NCBI GenBank assembly: GCA_964017195.1
Contig: OZ024895.1
Location: 27,073,875-27,137,874 of the forward strand
Direction of reading: 5' to 3'
Origin: Siderastrea radians
Taxonomy: Eukaryota > Cnidaria > Anthozoa > Scleractinia > Rhizangiidae
Length of the DNA: 64,000 bases
Below, piece after piece: positions 1 to 11,100 of the stretch. Within the stretch, counting starts at the first letter, position 1. The number at the start of each line of letters is the position of its first letter. The notes under the pieces were generated by a model that had not been told where the DNA came from, ran no database searches, and saw nothing but the letters and a program-made list of their open reading frames with translations. A program made the position numbers and the translations under genes.

Positions 1-56
1 CACCCGTTTTATCTGCCTCTCGCCCCGACTATCTGCCCCTGGGTCTCCGAGGATGA
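1..56. repeat. Partial copy of the 170-bp palindromic MITE
   Basis: The end reading ACTATCTGCCCCTGGGTCTC and CCGAGGATGA matches the arms of the palindrome at 21647-21816. The rest lies left of the window. Confidence 0.6.
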
Positions 57-410
57 GACTTGTCGTCATTTCACTTGAATTAATTGTTGGTCATCCACAT
101 TCTGATGTGTTTGAGTAAACCTACCATTCGGTTAACAGTTGCTGGGCGTCTTTTTTCTTCTAAAGACCTTATAAAATTGACAATCGTCAGCACAGACGTG
201 AAAATCATAAATACAGTGAGTGAGCGGTTTTTTTCAACAGTGTGAGTAATGACATGTGTCTTGCTGTGGTGATAACATAGTCTCTGACTTACCATTTGTT
301 ACGGGCTGGGTGGCGCTAGGGAGTAAAGCCCAAGAACTTGCCGATGTTATGCTCTTTGTTTGATCAGTGTTAACCGATATATTATTAATAAGTGTTTTTT
401 CTGCCCTCAG

Positions 411-458
411 ATTAAGCGTTGGGACGGAATGTACAGTGCTGAAGCTGAGCGAAGCAAA
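411..458 (+). CDS. Probable internal exon of an unidentified upstream gene
   Basis: A pyrimidine tract and CCTCAG acceptor are followed by 16 codons (IKRWDGMYSAEAERSK) and a strong GTAAGT donor, phase 0 at both ends. It can join in frame to the terminal exon at 2158. I do not recognise the protein. The call rests on splice sites and open frame only. Confidence 0.4.
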
Positions 459-654
459 GTAAGTTTTGACCAGTTTTCTTTTGTGCTTATGTTAAAATTT
501 GTTTGATTTTATTGTATTTAATTTTGGGAAATTTTTAGTGCTATAAACGGGCCTAGGAGTGGAACAAGTGTTGAGATTTGTGATCGTGAACAACTTTCAA
601 ATGAAAACTTTGTTTCAAGCCGAAGTCTTTGAGTCTCTCAAAATTTTTGATATA

Positions 655-727
655 TCAACTGAGTTGATAAGGTAGATTGGCCACCGTAAAGAGATTGAAA
701 GCTGACGTTTCGAGCATTAGCCCTTAG

Positions 728-758
<31 letters not shown>

Positions 759-813
759 AACGTCAGCTTTCAATCTCTTTACGGTGGCCAGTCTACCTTA
801 TCAACTTAGTTGA
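655..813. mobile_element. 159-bp palindromic MITE
   Basis: Two nearly complementary arms (TTGATAAGGTAGATTGGCC at the left, its complement at the right) with a short loop near 725-738. The central part contains GGGCTAACGCTCGAAACGTC, which looks like a repeat common in coral genomes. Confidence 0.8.
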
Positions 814-840
814 GAAATCCAAAATTTTGTGTTTCACGTC

Positions 841-876
<36 letters not shown>

Positions 877-2157
877 ACCCCCTTGTTTCTTTGAGTCTTA
901 ATGATACATACCGCACAATACGTTTACGGTTTCGAATGCGGCTGAAGGACTCTGGGCTCCGCGTGTCTTATCCTTCAGGTCTCTTGCGTCACAAACATTT
1001 CACTTTGCACTCTCTTTGGACGGTTTCCTCGGGTGATGTTTGTTTCCTGAATTACCAAAAAGCAGCAAATCCCCAAATTAATGTAGATTTAATGTGCTTG
1101 TTAGGCACTGATGAAAGAAGACATCAAGCCCCTGATGTGGTACCCTGTGGTATACCTAGTAACTACCATATGTCCTCTTATACACAGGTTAGTATTTGTA
1201 AGCTCCTTGATTTTCCATATGGTTCCAAACCCCTTAATATGACAAGAGGTCGACTTTGATAACTACTATATGCTGACTGATTTTGTTTTCAACATTTTCA
1301 ATATGGTTTGACCTTTCAGAATTCACAACGCAGTCAGTTCAAAGCCTAACTTCACACTGCTTTTACTTCAAGTAATATTCAGTCCATTAGTAGGTAAGTG
1401 ATTAACATTTGTGACTTCTGTAGTGGTCTAAGTAGTCAGGTTTTAGGAGTCTTCTTGTTTGAGTGGTACGTGCATTTTTTCATAAACTTGTTAAATGTCA
1501 TCGAGAGTGCGAACATGCTTTATGTTTGTGTCGCGGTTTTGTCTTTAGGGGTTTTGAATGCTGTTGTCTTTGGCATGGACAGGGAAACACTCAACAGGCT
1601 CAATTTGACTCAAATGAAGGTATGCAAAAAAGCGTATTTGGGGGGGGGGGGTGGGGCCGTGTTAGTGTCTAAATCATGACCTTCTGTAACCCCATCGGAT
1701 TCTTGAACCTTTGTTGTCTCCAGAGCTGCCTGTTCCCCTCAGCCGGCGGCGCTTGGGCACAACGAAACCACTGAGCTGGCAAGCTATGAGACACATCTTG
1801 CATAATGCTAGAATCATTTATGAAAGCGTCTTGAATGTTTCTGGAATCTGCTCGTTTCTCTGAAGACAAATTGACGCAGTGATGTTTACCTAACATTCTG
1901 AGTAAAATGACGAGAGGGTTATAACCAACAACTAGCATTTGAGTGTTCCCTGGTTGCCTTTCAGGATCCACGACGCTACAGATATCTTGTTTTACCTACT
2001 ACTCACTACTTAGCCTGAGTGAGCGCGCGCTGAAGTTTTGATCCCAACTCTTCGCCCGTTTTCCTAATCCACTCCACCCGGCATTATACAAATCAAAAGT
2101 TAATACTGTCCCCTGTTTCTATCCAGTGTTTCTGAATACAGTTATTTGATATTTCAG
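814..2157. other. Intergenic or intronic, no convincing gene
   Basis: A 149-codon frame at 810-1259 starts in the hairpin and resembles nothing known. A 37-base segment at 1583-1619 has AG/GT borders but a phase that does not join the neighbouring candidate exons. A run of 12 G lies at 1640-1651. Confidence 0.4.
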
Positions 2158-2337
2158 GTTGCTTTCATGCAGCACTCTGGTGCAAAGAAGCCTCTTGTGC
2201 GAGAATATCCCGTGGGAGAGACTACAGAAGTCAGACCTAATGATGACTCATCTTGGTCCTCAGCCGCATCAAACGAATCTCCCCCACCCCCCTCTCCCAC
2301 CCCGGTTGCTGCACCACCTCCCCCGCTTGATCAGTAG
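2158..2337 (+). CDS. Probable terminal exon, proline-rich C-terminus, unidentified gene
   Basis: After a TATTTCAG acceptor the frame reads VAFMQHSGAKKPLVREYPVG, then an acidic/serine stretch and a proline-rich tail (PPPPSP...APPPPLDQ) to TAG. An AATAAA lies 210 bases downstream at 2547. The composition looks like a disordered protein tail. Family unknown. It ends about 2.6 kb before the SMC4 ATG on the same strand. Confidence 0.45.
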   Translation, partial: VAFMQHSGAKKPLVREYPVGETTEVRPNDDSSWSSAASNESPPPPSPTPVAAPPPPLDQ

Positions 2338-2546
2338 ATACCATTGAATTTGGAGAAAGCCTGTTTCGAAGTGCTACTTAAGAAATACAAATTGCTGTGG
2401 TGTAAATATTAAAGTAAGCACCTGACAAATGCTTTTGTGACTTTTGTGACAGCCATTCCAGGTGCAAAGTTTGCTATTGCAGAAACAAAATGAAAACAAA
2501 ATCTCTAGAAAAGAAAAAAAAAGACCAAAGAAAAAAGCAGTTTTGG

Positions 2547-2552
2547 AATAAA
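2547..2552 (+). terminator. Polyadenylation signal AATAAA
   Basis: AATAAA lies 210 bases past the stop of the probable upstream terminal exon. A canonical hexamer in AT-rich sequence is weak evidence alone; position supports it. Confidence 0.35.
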
Positions 2553-2559
2553 ATGTCTA

Positions 2560-3287
2560 AGATACGCATTTGCTATTAAGAAAGGAAAAGAAAGGTAGGT
2601 TAATATTCATGCACGTTACTTTTTCAACTTGATTTCGTTTACACCTTTAGAAGGTTAATTCCTCACTTTTGTAATTCACGCTCTTGTAAACTAAGGTAAA
2701 TTTACTTCATGCAGTAAGCTATTCAAACGGAAAGTAAGATTCAAAAGCAAATAAGAAAAAACTCAAATGTTCTACAAATACGAAGCTTTAGTCCGTTAAT
2801 ATGTATTGAAAATTCATTCAAATTGTAGTTGTAAAATATATAATGTACTAACTAGATTGCTAGAAATAAAAATAACGTCGATGTTCTCCATCCAGTCTTT
2901 TTTACAATTAGCCTGTGTGCAATACGATAACAGCAGCCTCCTACCTTTATTGATTTGCTGTTTATACTCTGAAGTACTCTCCCGTTGCTCCAGTACTTTT
3001 TAATAAAAAAGTGTTTTCTTTGTAAGAAAAACAAAACAACAACATATTTTGTTGATATATACATAACATGTATTACAATTTTTTCTGACTGTTAAAAGGA
3101 GCGAATGGTCACGGCATGCGGCGCCGCAGCTCGTCATATGGCTTTGCTGGGCAACTCTCGCAGCAATCCCTACTACTGCGCGTTTCCAGCTTTCCATAAA
3201 CCGTAAGACGTCGCTCTTGTTTGTGTGGAAAACCCCAAATAAGCAAACAAGCTTGTAGCTTTCCTTTGTTTTCAATCAATCAATCAC

Positions 3288-3326
<39 letters not shown>

Positions 3327-4422
3327 ATCGATCGATCGATCGATCAGTCAGTCAGTCAGTCAGTCAATCAAGCAATCAATCAATTAATCAGTCAGTCAGT
3401 CAGTCAATCAATCAATCAATTTATTAATGTCAGTGTGTGGGATAAGGTTGCTCTGTAGGCTCGTAGGCTGGTGTATAAAACGCATGGCAGTAAATAACAT
3501 TAAAATACAAAACTTTACAATGATTCAAACAATGCTTTTAGGAATGTAAAATTTTAAAATTAAAAAAAAACCCTGCTAAAATGTGGTTGTATCAGGTGAT
3601 GTCTATGCTCGTATTGGGGCACATTCGTTCACTGCAAAACTCAGAAACTGACTAGGACTCCACATATCGCTTGCAAGTGCCAAATGCGTTTGCTCCCATG
3701 TCTCAATTTTAGTTTTCAGTGGTCTGACCTATTGTAGGACCACTTTTGCTTGATAATTGAGTGGTGGTTTTTTAGTGCTTCGACTGGTTGTTATTTCACT
3801 TTACAAACCGAGTGCCACTGAAATAGCCCAAGGCTAGTCTAGTCAGCTGTACTGTAGCGCAGCGCAAAGGTGGCTTTGAGTTCATTTACGACGGGTTTGG
3901 GGTGAATAACTGCTTTACACTCAACCCCACGATGAAATGCCATTACACGACAAGTGTGTAAATCCGAAGACGAATTTTGACGGATTATGCGTCCAGTGGA
4001 AGCCTGGTGAGAGACTGGCAAATGTGGCAGGCTAATGACGGCACGACAACACTCACAGCACTGTTCATGGACAAGGTTAGAAAAGGAGAATTAGACATGA
4101 CAGCATATCGGAGAAGAGCATACTCTGCTTGCCAATCTCGCCAGAAATATGACGATTTAAAGGGGCTATGTCACGAGGATTTTGCTATTTTAGGCCAATT
4201 TTGTGCTAAAATCATAACTTAGTGCCTTTGCTCATACACAAAATGCTCCTGTAAAACTATGGTTTAGGAAACTTCTGTAAAACTTCTTGTGGGTATTTAA
4301 GTTTGCTTTGCTCAAATGCGCTTTTTCGCCGAAAAAAAAACTGCTCTGGAAGCACATGTGATGTAACGCGTTAATACGGGAAGCTAAAATTATTGTTGTC
4401 GACGCATTTTAACTGCGAAATA
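2560..4422. other. Spacer between the upstream gene and SMC4
   Basis: AT-rich sequence with a tetranucleotide repeat at 3272-3422. I see no coding signal elsewhere in it. Confidence 0.4.
3272..3422. repeat. Tetranucleotide microsatellite (CAAT/CGAT/CAGT)n
   Basis: About 150 bp of four-base units that drift from CAAT to CGAT to CAGT and back, so it is a compound microsatellite. Confidence 0.95.
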
Positions 4423-4431
4423 CTTTTTAAC

Positions 4432-4504
4432 TACCCTGCGAGCAGAGGCCCTTCAATCTTCCTAGATAATCTAGGGAGATTGAAGGGCCTCTGCTCGCAG
4501 GGTA
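4432..4504. mobile_element. 73-bp hairpin MITE with 9-bp target duplication
   Basis: Perfect arms TACCCTGCGAGCAGAGGCCC (and inward) meet near 4468. CTTTTTAAC flanks it directly on both sides (4423-4431 and 4505-4513). A 9-bp duplication is typical of Mutator-like transposons, so this is probably a minimal MULE-type MITE. It lies about 450 bp before the SMC4 ATG. Confidence 0.85.
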
Positions 4505-4513
4505 CTTTTTAAC

Positions 4514-4931
4514 GGGCCTAACATTCAAAGAGGGAATTAGTGCATGTTCAGTGAAGATATCTCTAGGGATAGCGTAGGCAAAATAGGCCTCAACATGTGA
4601 CTTGATTTTAAGAGACGTTTAGAAAAATCACGCAATTTCATTCGTATTTTCAAAGATATATGATACTTTTAAATCACATGCAACCAGTGACATAAGTCGT
4701 TGAAACACCCTCCCCTCCTACCCCTATTCAATGTTGCATGGTGTTGTGAGCGCTTGTCTTCATCTATTTGGTTGAAACTATTTTACAGCATTGCCTTGTG
4801 GGAGAGGGAGGGAGACACAATTGTACCGACAGTGTTTCAACAAAGTGACGCTGATTGTAGGGTTACCATGGTTACTGTCAGCGGGACTGTCAGCGGTTGA
4901 TAATGACAAAAACAGCATCATGGGAAAATTG
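4514..4931. other. Probable SMC4 promoter and 5' leader
   Basis: Single-copy-looking sequence between the MITE and the E2F-type site. No TATA box is evident. The SMC4 frame is open back to an ATG at 4791, but the predicted residues look non-conserved. Confidence 0.4.
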
Positions 4932-4943
4932 TTTGGCGCCAAA
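4932..4943 (+). promoter_or_regulatory. E2F-type site at SMC4 start
   Basis: TTTGGCGCCAAA is a perfect 12-bp palindrome matching the E2F/DP consensus, ending 12 bases before the chosen ATG. E2F sites are common in promoters of S/G2/M genes, which fits a condensin gene. No TATA box is evident upstream. Function is inferred from motif and position only. Confidence 0.55.
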
Positions 4944-4952
4944 ACTGAAGCC

Positions 4953-4963
4953 AAAATGGCGGA
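4953..4963 (+). promoter_or_regulatory. YY1-like motif overlapping the SMC4 ATG
   Basis: AAAATGGCGGA resembles the YY1 consensus (AAnATGGCGGC), a motif known to overlap translation starts of some housekeeping genes. It also gives a good Kozak context (A at -3, G at +4). Confidence 0.35.
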
Positions 4964-5126
4964 CGGTGAGGTACACAACGAACAGAGGACAGAACGAGGC
5001 AGAGAAGAAGCCATGAACACTGAGCTGCAGACTGAAACTAACACAGCTCGACTAATGATCACAAAAATTGTGAACGAAAATTTCAAGTCCTACGCGGGAG
5101 TTCAAGAATTAGGCCCATTTCATAAG
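4956..5126 (+). CDS. SMC4: SMC4 exon 1
   Basis: Codes residues 1-57, starting MADGE and ending in the conserved KSYAG...LGPFHK stretch just before Walker A. The donor is AAG|GTAAGG and the exon ends in phase 0. The first 30 or so residues are hydrophilic and unconserved, shorter than in vertebrates. Confidence 0.9.
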
Positions 5127-8100
5127 GTAAGGACAACGTCCCATTGCCCAGTAAAACACTGAGTAAAAGTTTCAGTGCGTCTCGTTTGCTTCATAAGGTT
5201 CAAGCTTGTCATGATTTTTGTTTAAGCTGAAAACTAAACATTAATTTAAGCTTATGTGTTTCAGAACTTTTCGTCGATTGTTGGTCCCAATGGAAGCGGG
5301 AAATCGAATGTTATTGACGCCATGTTGTTTGTGTTTGGATACCGTTCGAAAATGATTCGGACGAAGAAAGTTTCTCAGCTGATACACAACTCAGAAAATC
5401 ACCAAAACGTTCAAAGCTGCACGGTGTCAGTGCATTTTCAGAAAATCATCGATTTGGTAAGTTGATTATCAATATTTCTCGTATAAGTTGAGAGCAAAAA
5501 TTATAATTATTTGAAGTAGAACTTTAGGCTGATAAACTTGTGTAATCATCGATATCTTTGTGGAATGAAGTAGACGGGATTATCACAAGATAACGATAAA
5601 ACATGAGCTTACAACATTTTAGCTTTATTCCAGAGTCATATAGTCAGGCGAAGATAACACGCAAGTAAGCTTAATTATTTTTGTCAAATGGATACTTGTG
5701 CATGCATCGGAAATTATTAACTTGTAATTAAAAAGTTATTAGCCTTCAAAATTAAACTATCTGTCTTTTAATTTGTCTCTTTGTACAGCCAGGAGATGAA
5801 TATGAAGTTGTGCAAGGAAGTCAGTTTGTTGTGTCTCGCACAGCACGCAAAGACAACAGTTCTGACTATCATGTTAATGGCCGTAAAGTTCCATTCAAAG
5901 AGGTGGCCAAACTTCTTAAGGATTGTGGCATTGACCTAGATCACAATAGGTTTCTTATTTTACAGGTGAGTTGTGTTTAGCAGTCCTACCTCCCCCTCCT
6001 CCCCCACCATTCTCATGCTGCTGTTCCAGCTTCCTTATCAAAAGTGGGGGGACTGCAAGCACAAAAGAATAATATACCGTATTTACCCCGCCGTCAGGAC
6101 GGGGTCTATTAATACCCGTTTTTTGTTTTCATTATTCATTATTATTTTTTGGTGGTCACTTGTCCGAGGCCTCCGGTTTTTGCTCAGCCAAACAAATGGG
6201 TGGTGCAAACTTTTGGTCAACATAAGCATTATCTTCCGTCGGTTAGCGCCGATTCGTTAAAATCTTCATGAAAGACGGTGCAGAAAATTACAAGGGATGC
6301 GGTGCAATGCAATCTCTTCGACGAGAGCGAGGACAAAGATGCCAGCAAGCTTTGAAAGGCACCGATTCGATTGGGTTACTCGCGCAGACTAGAGCTTAAC
6401 AAACAGGGTTAAATATTTGACAGTGAAATGCAAGCATGTTTTGGCAGTTTTGCTTTGCTTTGTCAAAATCTTCAGGGCTAAAAATTAACTTCAGTGCTTG
6501 GTCGCCACTCGGGCCAGTATCTCTGAATTCTTAGTGGCCCAGGCCAAAATAAAGTGGCCCTCAAATTTTCTCTGCTAACACAAAAAAATTTTAAACCATT
6601 TTTACTCGAATAAACGCCTCACGGATGTTTCGGCCCGTGTTTTCTAGTAGGGTGTTCGACTGACACGCCAAAAGAAATTTGCTTGATCTTAACATTGTCT
6701 TGAAACCTCACATTTGCCAGTGTACTGTCGAGAAATTGGTTAAATTGTTATAATAATAAAAACTTTGTTCCCTCTGTGATGGGAATCACTCTTCTCGTTC
6801 TTCCTTGCCCTATAGGTCAGAACCTGTAGGTTCTGACTTGGTCCATAAACTCCCAAAGAAAAACTGGACCATTTTTTCCTAATACGGACAAAACGATCTT
6901 CTCAACGTATATAAACTACAGTATCATGATTCTCAGTTTCTTTCGAATGCTTTTGAATTCAGGTGAAAAGTAAGCCTATTATGTCGAGCAGTGTTGAGTG
7001 ATTTTTCCGATATTCATGTTTGAAAACGTATCGCATCTCGTGTCAACAAAATCAAAATGGCATCTACATATCGGAGCAATCTAAAAACTCGATCACGAAC
7101 GGTTTGAATTTTGCACTTTAGAATGAAACTTTTTCTACAATTGATGAACTTAGAGTTGAGGAAAGAAAGGAAAGAAAAGAAAGGTACTTCAAGGAAAAAC
7201 ATTTTATTTTTTTGTTATTGTTATTCTTTTCGTACTTCTCAAATTGTAGTTGCCCTTCGGGCGATCAATCCTCACATTTTAGTGGCCCTGGACACTTCTT
7301 AGTCGCCACGGGCGACCGTGCGACCGCCAAGTTTTAACCCTGAATCTTTAGGGAAAGTTGGGTAGAAAAGTACAAGAAACTCAACGGAGTTGACTTGTCT
7401 GCGACGAGAGCAAGGAGGAAGGTGTTAGCAAGCTTTGAAGCTGGCATGAATTCGCCTAACTTGCCGTAACACGTAAACTTTAAGTCATTGAAAGACAGAG
7501 GCCGATTCGGGGAATTTCCTTGCTTTTGCTAAAGCATTCATGGAATCATGGCCTAAAACTAGACTTTTAGGTTTCCTTTTTCAGTAGATAACCCTTCCCT
7601 TTAGATTTTAGGATAATTTTTCTTTAATAATAAATCTATTTGAATTTCCGTGCCCTTGGTGTTAAGAATAACGCCAAGATGTCAGTTCGTTTAAAAAAAA
7701 AAACGTGACGTAACTGAGTCACGCTATGGTCAAAACTATTTTGCCTAACTATGTTCTTCTTCACGAGTGCCAGAACAGTTGGATGACCAAGGAATGAGAG
7801 ATGGGAAAGGTGTTCGTACTATTAGGTATTCATGTTATCACAAGGAGACAGGGTGTAGAGAAGATGTGGGGAGGGGGGGTGGCGACAAACACGTCAAAGG
7901 TAAGATAAATCACCAACTTCAAAAATTTACACCACCTGGGCTCATATCTTGAGTGACCGTAATGTATTTTGCACCCCGAGGGGAGGGGGAAAAATGGTGG
8001 GGTCCAATGCCCCTGGGGCTTTTCTTGTTACTCGATTAAACGCCGCCATCGAATAAACACCCCCCTTGATCAAACGTTGCAGATGAAAGCAAAATTGCCA

Positions 8101-11100
8101 ATAAACTCCACCCTCGAATAAATGCCGCACCCCATCAGAAGAATGTGGCGTTTATTTGAGGATAATAAGAAAAAAGTAGCAGTACGTCTTCTAATTTCGA
8201 GGGGGCGTATCCTACATTACAGCTCTTGGACTCAGATTACGAAGGGACAGTGACATTGAAATTCTCTGAACGTTGTACATATTACAAGCCAGACAATTAC
8301 GATTCTATCTCAGTAGACTTTCTCAAAAGTCTTTCATTTCTCATTCAACTGCAAAGCCGAGTATAGTGACTATAGGAATCAAGTCTTCATTGTTTTAGTT
8401 ATGCTTAAAGAAAATCATTTGCGACTTGTCTCAAGTCGAGTTAGATTTTTTCGCACAAATCCGTAGAAAAAATTCAACCTGCTGGTAATTTTAAATCTTA
8501 GCTTATGCTTAAGCTCATATATAAAGTTTAAGGATATTTTAGTTTTTGCAAACCCAAAACCTAAACTTTCAGGAGCAAAAAAACAAACAAACAAAAAAAC
8601 ACTAGCGTGCTATTAGAGGTGTAGAACTCGGCTTAGCAAGAATCCGTATGATACGGATGATACGTAGTTTGTTGCTTGAAAAATTTGTTCGCTTCTCATT
8701 TCCGATGGCGCTTCACGCTCTCGCGCTTTGAAAAAAAATTCCTGAGCTCGACCTGTGGGCAAGGCTAAATTTAAAGTAAGTTTGTTCTGATCATTGTAAC
8801 ATTTATGCTTTATTCATTTACAATTTCGATAGATTTTGTTGGAATCGCCGTGGAGTAAATAAAGCTCGTCTCTTCGATGTTGACACTTTTTCTGGTCGGA
8901 CCGTCGATTTGTTTTTCGTCTGACAGTTTAGTCAAACGCTTCGCACACGTAGAACCAAGCTTTTCTCTTGTCTCTGACAAGTTTTCCCTCACCTTAAAAA
9001 CCCTCTTTGCGAGGGGTCGGTTTCGATCCGAGCGGTTTCGGCAAATATAATCTAGAAGCGATTTGCCAACACACGTCCGAGAAGAAGTTTCAAATTCAGA
9101 GAAGTCTTCGTCTTCTGTGAACCTGTCAATAATCTTCTCATTAGTGCAAGGTTGTAGACTAATTCACTACATTGTTGCCAAATATTTTCGGCAACAGCAA
9201 CATGAACAAATGTTTTGGAGTACCTATAATCTTTCCGTTGCGCGGAAAGTGTTTGACAGATCCGCCCACAAGACACACGACTGACACGATACCCAAAACA
9301 GTTCCCGTCACTGACGATTTCCTGCAAGAGAAACAAGTCAAGCTCCCGCTCCCTCGCGCTCGGTAGTTTGGGGTTTCACGGTTCCGCAATCGCGCTTCGA
9401 AAAAAAAAACACTCTGAGCTTGACTTGTGGGCAAAAAAGCGAGACATTGGAACTTTAAACATATTTCTGTTTTACATAATATTTACAAATGATTTACCAT
9501 AATAATTTTTGTTGTCAGTGATTTAAGAAACATGATTTTGAAATAAACGCCGCCCTCGAATAAACGTCTCCCTTGAATAAATGCCGCTTTGGAAACGCTA
9601 AAAATTTAATAAACGCCGCGGTGTTTAATCAAGTAAATACGGTAGCTGTTCTTCAAAAAAAAAAAAAACAGTTGAGTCCTTCTTCAACCAGGTATTTCAT
9701 TCGGTGAAATAAAATGAAAGAGATCTCTTTTCTCTGAAAATATGAATCTGATGTTTAAGAATTTTGGCTTTTGGGCCTGTGCAGTTTCCTCATCGGAAAA
9801 AGCATTCACAGTCTTTTCTTAGTTGAATTTCAGTCTTCTTAAGCCCACAAAAATTAACATTTGCTTGTTCTTAAAGATAAAAAAAAATTAAATGATGATG
9901 TCCATCACAGTCAGTGATCTCAACTCAAGCAGCTGATAAAAGAACAACCTGGAAAAAAAATTCAGGCTTTTATGAGATTCGAACTAACTGAGCTATCAAG
10001 CCAACTGGGAACTGGTCATTTGTGACACCCACAGGGTTAATAGGAATTCACATTTTTGAATTCGTATTAATCTCATAGGTGTCAGAAATAACCAGCTCCC
10101 AGCTGGCTTGATAGCTCAGTTGGTCAGTTTTTTGAATCTCGTCAAAGCCTGCATTTTTTTCTGGTTGTTCTTTGGTCAGCTGCTTTAAAAAGTTGATATC
10201 ATTAAATGCAGTGGTCGTCGTCATTTCATATTTCATGTGCAGTTCACAAATATATCAGTATTTCATAAAAAAAATTGCCTGTTCACAACTACTCAAGGAT
10301 CGTACATTTTATACAGTCAATGACATTTAAAATCGCATAGCTGTTAGCACTGACAATAAAAAGATTACATCATATCTGACTTCATTTCCACTAAAAGAAG
10401 GTTAACTTAGCAGATAATTTGCAGATTCTATTGAGACTGAAATTATTTACAAATTTACAAGTTATTATCTTGGTATCAGGTTATTCATGATTCACAGCGG
10501 AGGATTCTAGCAGGTGACATGTCGTGAAATACCCTTTATCACAATTTACAATACTGTTTTACAGTTAAATAATCACAATTCACTCACTACAAAAATAGGA
10601 AACGGCAGAGTTACAAATTAAAATGTCCTTGCCCCGCATCCTCTTCCTTGAAGTCTCCAAATCTGTTTAATATTGTTTTTCATCAGGGAGAAGTGGAACA
10701 GATTTCCATGATGAAACCAAAGGCACAATCAGAGCATGAAGAGGGTATGCTAGAGTACTTAGAGGATATCATTGGATCAAGCCGTTTCAAAGAGCCAATT
10801 GAACAGCTAGCTAACGAAGTTGAGGCACTGAATGAAGCACGAGGAGAAAAGGTAATGACACACCCCTAAAACCCTTAAAGCCAGCAACACTCTTCTGGCA
10901 CATTTGACCAGGAGTGATTGTTAGCAGATTTTCAGTGATAAAAACTAATGCTAAAAACGAACGAAGTTTTGACTGATCGTCAGTTATTTTGGAAAATATA
11001 GGAATTTTTGTGTAGACCAGACATGGCTACTGTACAAGTGCCATTGCCAGTGAATGCAGTCTGAAGCATATCAAGAATAAAAATTAAAGTCCTCTTTTGT

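Noticed and set aside
810..1259. 149-codon open frame
   Set aside because: Starts inside the hairpin element, has no recognisable domain, and no splice or promoter context.
1583..1619. Possible 37-bp exon with AG/GT borders
   Set aside because: Its phase does not fit the neighbouring candidate exons without an extra unseen exon.
3272..3422. CRISPR-like or satellite array
   Set aside because: Four-base units without spacers; an ordinary microsatellite in a eukaryotic genome.
10095..10160. tRNA gene
   Set aside because: Has an A-box-like phrase but no cloverleaf, anticodon arm or proper box spacing.
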